Position numbers and translations under genes: made by a program. Shown one piece after another: positions 48,905-59,103 of a stretch of DNA of 64,000 nt (positions are counted from its first letter, which is position 1; each line of letters begins with the position of its first letter). Origin of the DNA: Anthopleura xanthogrammica (Eukaryota > Cnidaria > Anthozoa > Actiniaria > Actiniidae). The notes beneath the pieces were generated by a model. It did no database searches. It had not been told where the DNA came from and saw nothing but the letters and a program-made list of their open reading frames with translations. Location of the stretch: contig OZ025222.1 of the NCBI GenBank assembly GCA_964019055.1, positions 8,898,029-8,962,028 of the forward strand, in the 5' to 3' direction.

Positions 48905-48980
48905 TAAAGTCACGCGATCACTTTGAGGTCACGCGATCACTTTCAGGTCACACGATCACTTTCAGGTCACGCGATCACTA
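48905..48980. repeat. Four tandem 18-bp units GGTCACGCGATCACTTTC
   Basis: Units read GTCACGCGATCAC or GTCACACGATCAC with an 18-base step. A similar motif occurs once near 56618-56640, upstream of the DED/vWA-like gene. Confidence 0.85.
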
Positions 48981-49097
48981 TTAATTCAAAAATATATAGA
49001 TACTAGTGTTTCATTGCACTAGAGGCTAGATTATATGACTAATATTGCTTTGCAACTATTTCTAATATCAAACATTGTCATCTTATGACAATAACAA

Positions 49098-49430
49098 ACT
49101 ATACTAATATTTTGTAAATATTAATTTTTTTCATTGTAATCTTGGACTGCATTCATTATCTATGCCAGGTTCGGGGGGAGGGGGGGGTGGAGGTGAAATT
49201 CAGGGGAAATTTGAAAATTATTTGTTTATTTGTTAGTTTAATGAGAGTATCTCAATTCATTTCAGAGAATGCAAGGGGGGGGGGCCAAAATTTTAGATAG
49301 TAATAAAAAATATTACCTGCCCCCCCTTCCCCTGGCATATATAAAGAATGCAGCCTTACAATATCTATATGTGCTGCTTTCTTACGACCCATAATTTGAG
49401 GGACACTTAATTTGCATCAACACAATAGTT
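49098..49430. repeat. Segmental duplication, second part, with small foldback
   Basis: Matches 23145-23470. The inner foldback (49142-49356) has GACTGCATTCATTATCTATG at the left and CATATATAAAGAATGCAG at the right. Confidence 0.75.
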
Positions 49431-50810
49431 TTCATATGCAGTGAAGGATAACAAGCTACTGTATTTAAGCAAAGTGCGCCTCAAAGTCTAGAATAAGAAA
49501 CCAGTGAATAATTATGAAGACCATTGATTTCTTATCCTCTTATCACAAGTACCAAGATAGTTGTCCCTCAGTAAAAACTTTGAATATTTTAGAAATATTT
49601 TGAATCCTACAAAAGTTATGTAATCTATTTATCAATGAATATCTCGATGAATTTATCTCACAGTTGAACCTTATTCCTATAGTTCTAAGTGCAGTTATCC
49701 CTAAAAATATATATATTTGACTGTCCTTATTAACTGTTTCCCCAGTTATGTTACTCCTTGGGACTAGCCACAATATAAATTTAGATGAGGGTAATGGACT
49801 GGTGCAAAAATGTCATGCTCAGATTCCCCCCCCCCCCCTACCCTTTCATGAAGCACATTTTTTGTATGCTTGTATAATTCACAGGGAGCCCAGGAAATGT
49901 GCATCAAAGCTCACAAAGCACTCTGGGAAACTGAGTCCTTTAAAAATTGAACAGGGAAATGAAAGGAAATATCAGAAAAAAAATTATCCTGTTATTTTCG
50001 TTTGTTGAAATACTTTTATTTCAATAGAAAATGTCAAAGGAAAAACTGTAAGATGAATTTTTAGAGGAGCCAAAAAAGTGTAAGGACTCAGTTTCCCATC
50101 ATTTTTTGTGATAGAATTTCGAGCTCATGCACGTTAGCTAATGTCTTTTATTCTTAGTGATTATTGTGATTGTTTTAAAATCACCCCTCCCCCCACTCCT
50201 TCAAAATCCTAGAGCCGCTACTGTAATGCCATCCAAAATGACAGCAATGAGTTATTATATCTTAGAATTACCCCTGGTAAAAAAGCTGCCATGTTGGAGT
50301 TGGTTAGTAAAATATTCATTTATACCACCAACATGGACAAGGAAATCAGGCAATACACTGCCGTCAATGATACTAGAGAAAAATGTTTGCGCATGCGTGC
50401 CTTTCAGCACACTTTCCAAGAATTTACAAGAGTTTCAGATAGAAAATAAATATTCGTTTTCTCCGAGTATACAAAACATTTTGTGGGTATACTTTTGTAA
50501 GACCAAGATAATGTATTAATAAAGACAATATAAAAGAATAAACCTTAAGTTTCAAGAAATGACTTTAAAATTTGGCATTTTATAAAGACTATTTCTCAGG
50601 CATGTGTGAAAGTCAAATTTGCATATTCTTACTAATTTATTTGCATACAGACTTAAAGCATGCGCAATCGTTTTTCACGCATGTCGCTGTCAATCAGAGT
50701 ATGATATGCCATCATATTTCTTCTGACAACCAAGGATATGGTTTAAACCATTGAGAATTCATTTTTGATTCAAATTTGATTCAATTTGGATTTCTAACCT
50801 TGAACATTCA
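49431..50810. other. Gene-free stretch
   Basis: Open frames at 49748-50008, 50157-50519 and 50572-50754 lack recognisable domains and splice context. A C tract lies near 49827. Confidence 0.5.
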
Positions 50811-50814
50811 TTAC

Positions 50815-51045
50815 TTCTAATACTGTCCTTCTACTCCAACCACGGTTCACTAAAAGATAGTTCTCTAATCATATTACATATCGAAAACAATAGAATTTGA
50901 GCTCATACTTCTATGCATGGGTTTTGTACATTAAACCGACACATTTTGATGAATGGATTTACCAAATAAGGTGTGTAAAAGCTCGTAATCTGATTGGTCA
51001 ATAAAGTCTGGGTGACCGTGGTTAGTTAGGGCAGTATATAATTCA
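50815..51045. mobile_element. MITE related to the one at 2601-2804
   Basis: The ends (ATACTGTCC...CCAACCACGGT and ACCGTGGTTAGTTAGGGCAGTAT) are inverted. The centre shares CATACTTCTATGCA and TTTACCAAATAAGG.GTGTAA with the MITE at 2601-2804. Confidence 0.6.
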
Positions 51046-51183
51046 ACTAATCTGAATTATTCTCAATAACACGTGAAGTTTTTGATGTCAATCAATTTTG
51101 GGGTCATTGTCCCCCCAGGCAATCCACTGACATATTACTAATACACAACAATAAATGTCTTACCATTATGCTACTAAAACATA

Positions 51184-54100
51184 TTAATATCGCTCTATGG
51201 TTGGTCTGTAGTAAGCACTTCTCTCAATCTGCCTCCTCACCATACGAGCTGACACCTCCATATCTGGATTTAGCCTCACACTCACAAACTCTTTCGGCTC
51301 TTTCTGGATTCCACACTTTGGCTTTCCTTTAGTTTTCTTCGCTTCAGGGGCGGAGCTTTGCTTCGGCATCGTTGGGACTTGCCTGGAAGGAGTTTGTATT
51401 TTGTCGGCTGCCTTCATGTGCTCTTCCAAGCTCTTTACACCAGCAATAGCATCGTCAAGATTGTCAGCCCAAGACACTCGCTCTGATATCTGTGAAATAG
51501 GTGTTAGAAGGCTCCCTCTATGTGTAATGCAATCAATTTCACAAGACCGCAAGCGTAAGCTATTATGGAGGCATTCTGTGAGATGGACATCATTGACGTC
51601 ACCATACTGTTTGTTGATTTCTGTAATGACGACATCATTGACTGTACCCATGTTCTTCTCGATGGAATTGTTTTCCTTGATGATACAATGTATCAACTGT
51701 AAAGTTACAAACACTAGGGTCACTGGAAGAATTATTTGAAGCATACATGAAAGGATTAAAGTGCAAGGTTTATTGACCAAAACCATTATACAGCCTCTTA
51801 AAGCTGAAATATTTAGGATTACAAATTTAAAATAATAATAATAATAATAATAAATTAATTAAATAAATACTATAAAATATGTACAATGAATTGATTAATA
51901 ATATTAAGCGATAAATATAAGTTATAATTATAAAAATATTTATAAAAGTATATAACCCCTAATTTAATATTCTCAGCATTAATTCTACCTGAAGTGAATT
52001 GGTGAATAGTAAACTATTTTTTGATTTGAGTTTTGCATCGCTAAATTATAAAGGTTAATTTTTTTACATTTTGAAATGATATTTTTTGGGTGTCCCCCCA
52101 CAAACATAATGTATTTTTCAGTGCCCACCCAATAAATGTTTCCCCCTACTACTATCCATTACCATTTTTTTTTCCTGTTTTAATTTATATTCATTTATTT
52201 TGTTTAATGGTATAAAGTATTATTAAACTTAAACTAAACTCAAACGGTAGACTTTTAGTACACAACAAATATCTTTGTAAAATATTTTCAATAGCCCCCT
52301 AATGGTTACAGGAGAAAATGGCTGCCCCCCCCAAATCCTCATATCCCCCCCCCCCCACCCTATAAAATATAAATGCTCCCTAACCTTTTTCAACAAGTTT
52401 ATGTCTTGAATTTGAAAATATCGTCCACCAGTGATGGCAGTGAGTCCTGACAGTAGATGGTTCTCCTGTCCTTGAGTAGAGCTGGTCTGCCTTCCTTCCA
52501 GGTCAATACCAATGATATATAACGGTATGGCATGTGCAGCTAGGACATGGCCCAGGTCAATTACATCATAATCAAAACAACATCTGTAGTGCTCAAGGTT
52601 GGCAGAATTGCTGGTAATAAAACCTGGAAATATATGTTAGATCAATATGAGTATACCTGTCCAGCATATATACACCTATTTCAATAAAGGTTGTTGCAGC
52701 CGAAAGCAACAAGCGACATTAAGCAACTAGCCAAGACCACCTGCAAACAATGCCTTAATTAGCAGAAGATTCGGGACAACACTCCAAGAAACAAAACAGT
52801 TGCAGCCTACCATTACAGGGTTAGAATTTCAATTTTTTAGTTAAAAAATAAATCTATCTTGTGCATTGAGCAGCTACAAGATAAATGGATTGAATGCAAA
52901 TGCAAAGACTTTGTTTTTCTTTGCATATTATGATTATTTTCTAAAAAAAGAATAGCTAGAAAATGCGAATTGACTTTCTTTTCACTCTATATTTTTAATT
53001 TTCAACTCACATTTAGCCAATTATCTTGTGGGAATTTTGAACCCTGCATTACAACACGACTAAAATAATCGCTTCTAAATGATGAATAAGGAGTAAAATA
53101 CAGATGTTCTTTGCCATCTCGTATTGTTGCTTATAAAACTCATGAATAATTAATGAGGAAAGCACAATAGAAATCATTGTCCGTGGAGGAGGTTGTATAT
53201 CTGATACTAAATCGTCCTGATTTGCATAAACTTTAACTCCAATTTTCTCAGCCAAATTCAATTTTATCTTTAAAATTTTAGTAGAACATGAATGTATACA
53301 CCTAGACGTTTCATAAGTAATATACAATATTGGTGTCCGTGTTGTATCAGATATACAATCGCTCGCCTTCGGCTCGTGGTTGTATATCTGATACAACACG
53401 GCCACTCATATTGTATATATTACTTGTTGCTTTCCGCTGCAACAACCTTTTTTGAAATAGGTGCATATTATATACACTGTAGTCAACCTGCTACACATGG
53501 CGTTATTGGTTCAAAACTGTGCTCTCAACCATGCGCATGCACATTTAGATCTACAAAAAGGGTTTAAAAAAGCTTGTGCTTCTTTTCACACTTTTTTCGT
53601 GCTTTCGTCCTTCCTGTGTGATTTATTACTAAACAGAGCATGGAAAAAGGCGCACCAGGTTTTTAATATCAACAATGATACATGTGAGTTGTGATTTCTG
53701 TGTAGAGAAATTATTCGAATGTATTAAGGAGACTGTGTATGGAGGATACACAGCCCATTAAAACTTCTCTCTTTAAAGCCTACCATGCGCAAACAAAAAG
53801 ATTATCATTATGTACTTACAGATCACGATAGACAGCCTAGTTGCTTCTCTACGCAGGTCATCTTTAAGACTATACACAGCATTCAAAGCATCTGCTAGCC
53901 CAGAGTTTTCCATGCCCCCACAGTCTGCATCAGGCTTCATCTTGGACGTGATCTTCAAATCACTAGATAGTTCTTTCTCAACAAATGCAATTTGTTGTTG
54001 ATCAGGAAGGCGTATGGGAACAACATTATGGTTACCAAACCTGATGGCTGCGAGCCTGACATCAAATAATACCTTGTGGTGGGAATGGTAGATCTTCATG

Positions 54101-56170
54101 GCAGACTCACATTTTTGAAGTACTACTTTGCGCTTCTTTATATCAATGTTAGGAGGTAGTTCTATTGCCAATATAGTGTCAAATGTTAGATCACAGTGAA
54201 TCTTTAGATCTGGATCTAGGGCTGTAAAGAAAGAGTAACATATTAACTTAATTTACTAACTCTAAATTCTGTGGTCAAACCTCCTATAGACCATGGTCAG
54301 GAACCAATCAGAAAGCAAAGTTAGTAACAGCTGTGGTCAAAACTCTTATAGACCATGGTCAGGAACCAATCAGAAAGCAAAGTTAGTAACAGCTGTGGTC
54401 AAAACTCTTATAGACCATGGTCAGGAACCAATCAGAAAGCAAAGTTAGTAACAGCTGTGGTCAAAACTCTTATAGACCATGGTCAGGAACCAATCAGAAA
54501 GCAAAGTTAGTAACAGCTGTGGTCAAAACTCTTATAGACCATGGTCAGGAACCAATCAGAAAGCAAAGTTAGTAACAGCTGTGGTCAAAACTCTTATAGA
54601 CCATGGTCAGGAACCAATCAGAAAGCAAAGTTAGTAACAGCTGTGGTCAAAACTCTTATAGACCATGGTCAGAAACTAATCAGAAAGCAATGTTAGTAAC
54701 AGCTGTGGTCAAAACTCTTATAGACCATGGTCAGAAACTAATCAGAAAGCAAAGTTAGTAACAGCTGTGGTCTTAAAGATCATGGTCAGGAACCAATCAG
54801 AAAGCAAAGTTAGTAACAGCTGTGGTCTTAAAGATCATGGTCAGGAACCAATCAGAAAGCAAAGTTAGTAACAGCTGTGGTCTTAAAGATCATGGTCAGG
54901 AACCAATCAGAAAGCAAAGTTAGTAACAGCTGTGGTCTTAAAGATCATGGTCAGGAACCAATCAGAAAGCAAAGTTAGTAACAGCTGTGGTCTTAAAGAT
55001 CATGGTCAGGAACCAATCAGAAAGCAAAGTTCGTAACAGCTGTGGTCAACACTCTGATAAACCATTGTCAGGAACCAATTGTTTTCTACAAACCTAGAAC
55101 ACTTCGAATTCTCAGAACAGGTGGTCTTGATTGCTGCTCTCCATTCCTGGACTTCTTTGATGTGACTTCTTTCTTCTTCTCTGCTATTTTTATTGAAGAC
55201 TTATTCTCCACTGTGAGCTCAACAATTCCTAAGTCGGTTAACCAAGGCTTTTTATTCAAAGCATCCATCTGAAATTTGTCGATTTTCTCCTCTGTTTTAG
55301 GCAATTGCACACTTAGTTTTGAATAAAGTGCATTCTCCTCATCTTTAACAGTCGTAACATAAAAAACCTCAGATTTCTTAAGATCAAGAACTCTGCATAT
55401 TGACGTTTTGATTTTCTCTACTCTTTCAACAGTTATACTGCTTGGCTGGCCAGCTATAACCAACATTACGGACTCCATATTGTGGGCTGTAAAGAAAATA
55501 AATAATAATAATAAATAATTAAAATATATAAAAAAATATAAAAAATAATAATTTTGAATCATTAAAATAAATGGTCTCAAAAGTGGCTCTTCAACTAAAA
55601 TTGGAATCTCATTGGAAATTCCAAACCTCAGACCCGGCTAACCCACTGGAAATTCCAATCCCCGTCCATGGGAGAGGTATGGATATTTTCTGGAACTACA
55701 CAATATACCCTCCTCAGACCCTCCCCACCCCTTGGAAATTCCAATCCCTCCATGAGGAAGGTATGAATATTTTTAGAACTAAGGCACTGATTTTTAACTT
55801 AAAATAATTTAACTTTACCGGATATTTCGTTTATTTTGTCTATTTGAGCTGGTGTCGCATTCCTTACGGACTTGACCGAAGTATCCCGATATTTCTTCAC
55901 CTTGTCCGCTAAGTCGACTCTGCGACACTCCTCCAATAACTCAATAAAGAAGTCCAAGTTGTTCTCAGAAAACAGACGATACTGCTTCAAACAAGACACC
56001 AGTTGTACTCCTGTCTGTATCTCCGATGCCTTTTCTTCTGGTATTTTTTTGTCAATCAGATATATCGCTAATTGTATGTCCTCTTTTACGATTTCTAGAC
56101 CAATTTGTTTCGTAAAACGTAAAAATTCATCGATCAAATTTCTAGATTTGTTAGGTGAGCTGGCCGCCAT
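51184..56170 (-). CDS. DED/vWA-like domain protein, complete five-exon gene
   Basis: Exons 56170-55819, 55486-55094, 54221-53820, 52623-52385 and 51696-51184 join in one frame to 632 residues. Residues ~8-100 are a DED ending in the RxDL-type motif RVDLADKV. Residues 118-248 are an alpha/beta module of unknown type (SVMLVIAGQPSSIT ... WLTDLGIVEL). Residues ~250-465 match a vWA fold: VRLAAIRFGNHN, GGMENSGLADAL, RLSIVICFITSN, IPLYIIGIDL and LTAITGGRYFQI in order. The metal-site residues (DxSxS, the Thr and the TDG Asp) are missing, so metal-dependent binding is unlikely. The C-terminal ~170 residues include a SERVSWADNLDDA segment and a basic tail. The start is the first ATG after a shared upstream region. 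Intron 2 holds a large minisatellite. Role probably in death-domain signalling; partner unknown. Confidence 0.8.
53330..53404. repeat. Hairpin in intron 3 of the DED/vWA-like gene
   Basis: TGTTGTATCAGATATACAA and its complement flank CGCTCGCCTTCGGCTCG. The rest of the intron, 52624-53819, shows no gene. Confidence 0.8.
54270..55080. repeat. Intronic minisatellite, 62-bp and 55-bp units
   Basis: About 13 tandem copies. The first eight or so are 62 bp; the later ones are a 55-bp variant with TCTTAAAGATCATGG. Each unit contains AACCAATCAG, a full match to the NF-Y consensus RRCCAATSRS, plus the E-box CAGCTG. The same unit occurs in only about four copies in the equivalent intron of the inverted copy (60180-60425). 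Confidence 0.95.
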
Positions 56171-56683
56171 TCTCCAAATTCTCGCCTCACAGGACCTTCA
56201 AAATCTAGTTTCTTCATTCCAGAGAGCTAAAAATCCTTTAAATGCGAGTTTCGAGGAAACTTTAAGGCTTAATAGAGAGTTTTTAGGCATCACTTTGTGA
56301 GTAAACTCGACGAAGACTTCAAAGAAGGTCCTGTTCAAACATTTCCTCAAAGTGATGCGCAAGAGGTTTCACCACAGGCAACCCAAAATTGTCCTCGAAA
56401 TTCTATTTATTTTCATGAAATTCTTATAATTTTTCTTACGAAAAATTAAAGTCCTTGGTAAGTAATTTCTTTTACTACAAAATGCATAAAAAATGCGAAG
56501 GAAATAAGATTTTAAAACTAGGTTTTTTCAACTAGACAAATTATGATAATTTCGTGGACTATGGATTATTCACCCAATCAGAATGCGAGTTTATAAAAGT
56601 TCGTGATTCGCTCACGGTCACGCGATCATGATCACGCTAATCACGATCTTTTCACGGTGAGAGACTATATCAGGATTCCCAAG

Positions 56684-56700
<17 letters not shown>
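56171..56700. promoter_or_regulatory. Upstream region of the DED/vWA-like gene
   Basis: About 150 bp directly upstream is conserved with the region upstream of the inverted copy (58980-59103): both carry a block around AACTCTCTATT and GGAATGAAGAAACTA in gene orientation. It is probably promoter and 5' leader. GTCACGCGATCATGATCACG lies near 56618. No TATA box was assigned. Confidence 0.4.

Positions 56701-56720
<20 letters not shown>
56689..56720. repeat. GAAA microsatellite
   Basis: Eight tandem GAAA units. Confidence 0.9.
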
Positions 56721-56721
<1 letters not shown>

Positions 56722-56783
56722 TGAAAAATAAATATATTGGGTTCTAATAACATATATTAGTTCAGCCTACGAAGCCTGTACAT

Positions 56784-57087
56784 CGTCTATTCTATTCTGT
56801 TCTATTCTGTTCTATTCTGTTCTATTCTGTTCTATTCTGTTCTATTCTGTTCTATTCTGTTCTATTCTGTTCTATTCTGTTCTATTCCGTTCTATCCTGT
56901 TCTATCCTGTTCTATCCTGTTCTATCCTGTTCTATCCTGTTCTATCCTGTTCTATCCTGTTCTATCCTGTTCTATCCTGTTCTATCCTGTTCTATCCTGT
57001 TCTATTCTGTTCTATTCTGTTTTATTCTGTTCTATTCTGTTCTATCCTGTTCTATCCTGTTCTATCCTGTTCTATTCTGTTCTATTC
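56784..57087. repeat. 10-bp satellite (TTCTATTCTG)n
   Basis: About 30 copies of a 10-base unit. A block of CTATCCTG variants (about 56890-57000) lies inside CTATTCTG units, so the variant spread within the array. It is located between the two head-to-head gene copies. Confidence 0.95.
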
Positions 57088-57113
57088 AAATCTTTATTCC
57101 CGTACTAGAATAC

Positions 57114-57262
57114 CAGCTGACGTTTTCTTCATTATAGGATTTGTTCTTCTATTTCAGGTGGAGGTAAATCAATGAGAATATTTTCGCTTTATTTTAGAGG
57201 TTACGTTTTTGCGAGCAGTTGGACCCGAAAATACGTCACAGCTAAAAGCTCCGATAGAGCCG
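57114..57262. repeat. Dispersed repeat, third copy, shortened
   Basis: Shares TTTCAGGTGGAGGT, TTTTCGCTTTATTTTAG and GAGCAGTTGGACCCG with 15270-15490 and 30264-30474. A CT run follows at 57279-57304. Confidence 0.65.
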
Positions 57263-57274
57263 GGTTTTTTTTAG

Positions 57275-57305
<31 letters not shown>

Positions 57306-57394
57306 CCCTTTCTCTTGGAAATCCTAATGGAGTGCATTTAGTCACACTTTTAAATAGTTGGATCAATTTTTCTTACCTAGATAACCATTTAGGT

Positions 57395-58720
57395 GAGGTC
57401 ACCTAATCATAAAATATATAGTTTAAAAGTATTTTTAGATCTGTCCAAAGTGTTTGACACGTGGATCACAAGATCTTATTGTCCAAATTAAAATCTATTG
57501 GTGTCTCACAGGATGCGGTTTGTTGGTTCCAGTCTTATCTTAGCAACAGAACGCAACGTACATCATGCGGAAGTGAACTGTCTGATACTCTGCCTGTAAG
57601 TCATGGGGTACCACAAGGAAGTATTTTGGGCCCTCTGTTGTTCGTCATCTATATCAATGATCTGTCGAGTGTACCTGAACACTGCAAGATGTCACTTTAT
57701 GCCATGATACTGTGCTGTACTGTTTTTCTTCGAACGTTAGCGATATACAGAACAGCCTTAATACTGATTTAATTAAAATAGCAAATTGGCTCAATTGCAA
57801 CAAATTATCGCTAAATCTAGATAAGAGCAAATGTATGCTTATTGGTAGTAGTAAGAAAACTATCAATTTAGTGCGTGATTTATCAATTACAGTACATAAT
57901 AATGTTATTTTAAGAACCGATACTTTTAAGTATCTGGACGTAACTTTATCATCTGATTTTACGTGTAGAGATTATTTCTTGCAAGATAAATCAACGTCTA
58001 AGTCTTTTGCGTAGGATAAAGTATCTGCTCCCCTTGAATACACGATTACTTTTTTATAATAGTTTAATTCTTCCAATTTTTGACTATGCAGATATTGTAT
58101 GGGGAGACAAGAATAACATAGAAATAATGAAATCTCTACAAATATTACAAAATAAGTCTGCTAAAATTATTTTAGACAGGCCTTTACACTCGTCAGCGAC
58201 TGATGCTCTTAAGGCACTGGGTTGGGTTCGCCTGGAGGAACGTCGAAGACTACATAGATGTTTATATATTTGACAAGTGTATTAACAAGTGTATATATAA
58301 TATTAGGAGTAAAGATAACTTGAGACTTCCTAAAGTCAAAAGCCAGAACTGGGGGAAACAAAGGATTGGATATCAGGCCGTTAAAGAATGGAATGATCTA
58401 AGTCAAGAATTAAGGAACTCTAGCTAGTAGTGTTCAAGTCTTCAAATGCAATTTCTTTAGTTAGTTTCACAAATTCATATATTCTTTTTACAATATGTTT
58501 TATAATTTTTAGCTTTATATACATTAGCCTAATTTATTTTTAATATTTATGCTCAGTTTTATACTTCTATTTTAATATATTGTCCTATTTTTCCGTTTAT
58601 TTCATTTTAAGTTAATTCCAGGACCTCTCTGAAAATCACCAATGTGAGAGAGTGTTCCTGGAGCATATTTTTTAATTATTTTGTGCAATAAAGATTATTT
58701 ATTATCATTATTATTTATCG
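57395..58720 (+). pseudogene. LINE reverse transcriptase, frameshifted, with intact 3' end
   Basis: Pieces of the reverse-transcriptase domain follow in order: LDLSKVFDT and DHKILLSKL (one base lost between them), HGVPQGSILGPLLF, then the catalytic YADD region where a one-base deletion breaks the frame, then LSLNLDKSKCML and, after a further shift, LILPIFDYADIVWG and LEERRRLH. The 3' part ends with AATAAAGATTATTTATTATC near 58690, a typical LINE end. Inactive. It sits between the two inverted DED/vWA-like copies. Confidence 0.85.
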
Positions 58721-59103
58721 ATCGTGACGTCACCGGGTCGAGAACTTATATATAAAACTCATTCTGATTGGATGAGTAATCGCTATTTCCACGAAATTGG
58801 TGTAATTACCATATTTTGTTTCGTTTTACGTTTTAAATAAGACCCCCCCCCCCCCCCCCCCCCGGGAAATAAGACCGGATCTTGCTGTGATCTTGCGTAT
58901 CAAACACGCAATACTTGAGCGTCAGTCCGTAAGCATATTTTAAAAATTTTATTTGAAATCTTTGTTCAAGTTCACGAAGTACGTTTTAATGCCTAAGAAC
59001 TCTCTATTGAGCCTCGAAGTTTCCTCAAAATATACATTGAAAGTTTTTGTAAGCTGTTTGGAATGAAGAAACTATTATATTGAAGATTCTTCGAGGAGAG
59101 AAT
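58721..59103. other. Upstream region of the inverted gene copy
   Basis: A C tract (about 58843-58863) is followed by 58980-59103, which matches the upstream region of the minus-strand copy. Confidence 0.5.

Noticed and set aside
54270..55080. CRISPR-like repeat array
   Set aside because: The units are directly adjacent with no unique spacers, and the locus is a eukaryotic intron; it is a minisatellite.
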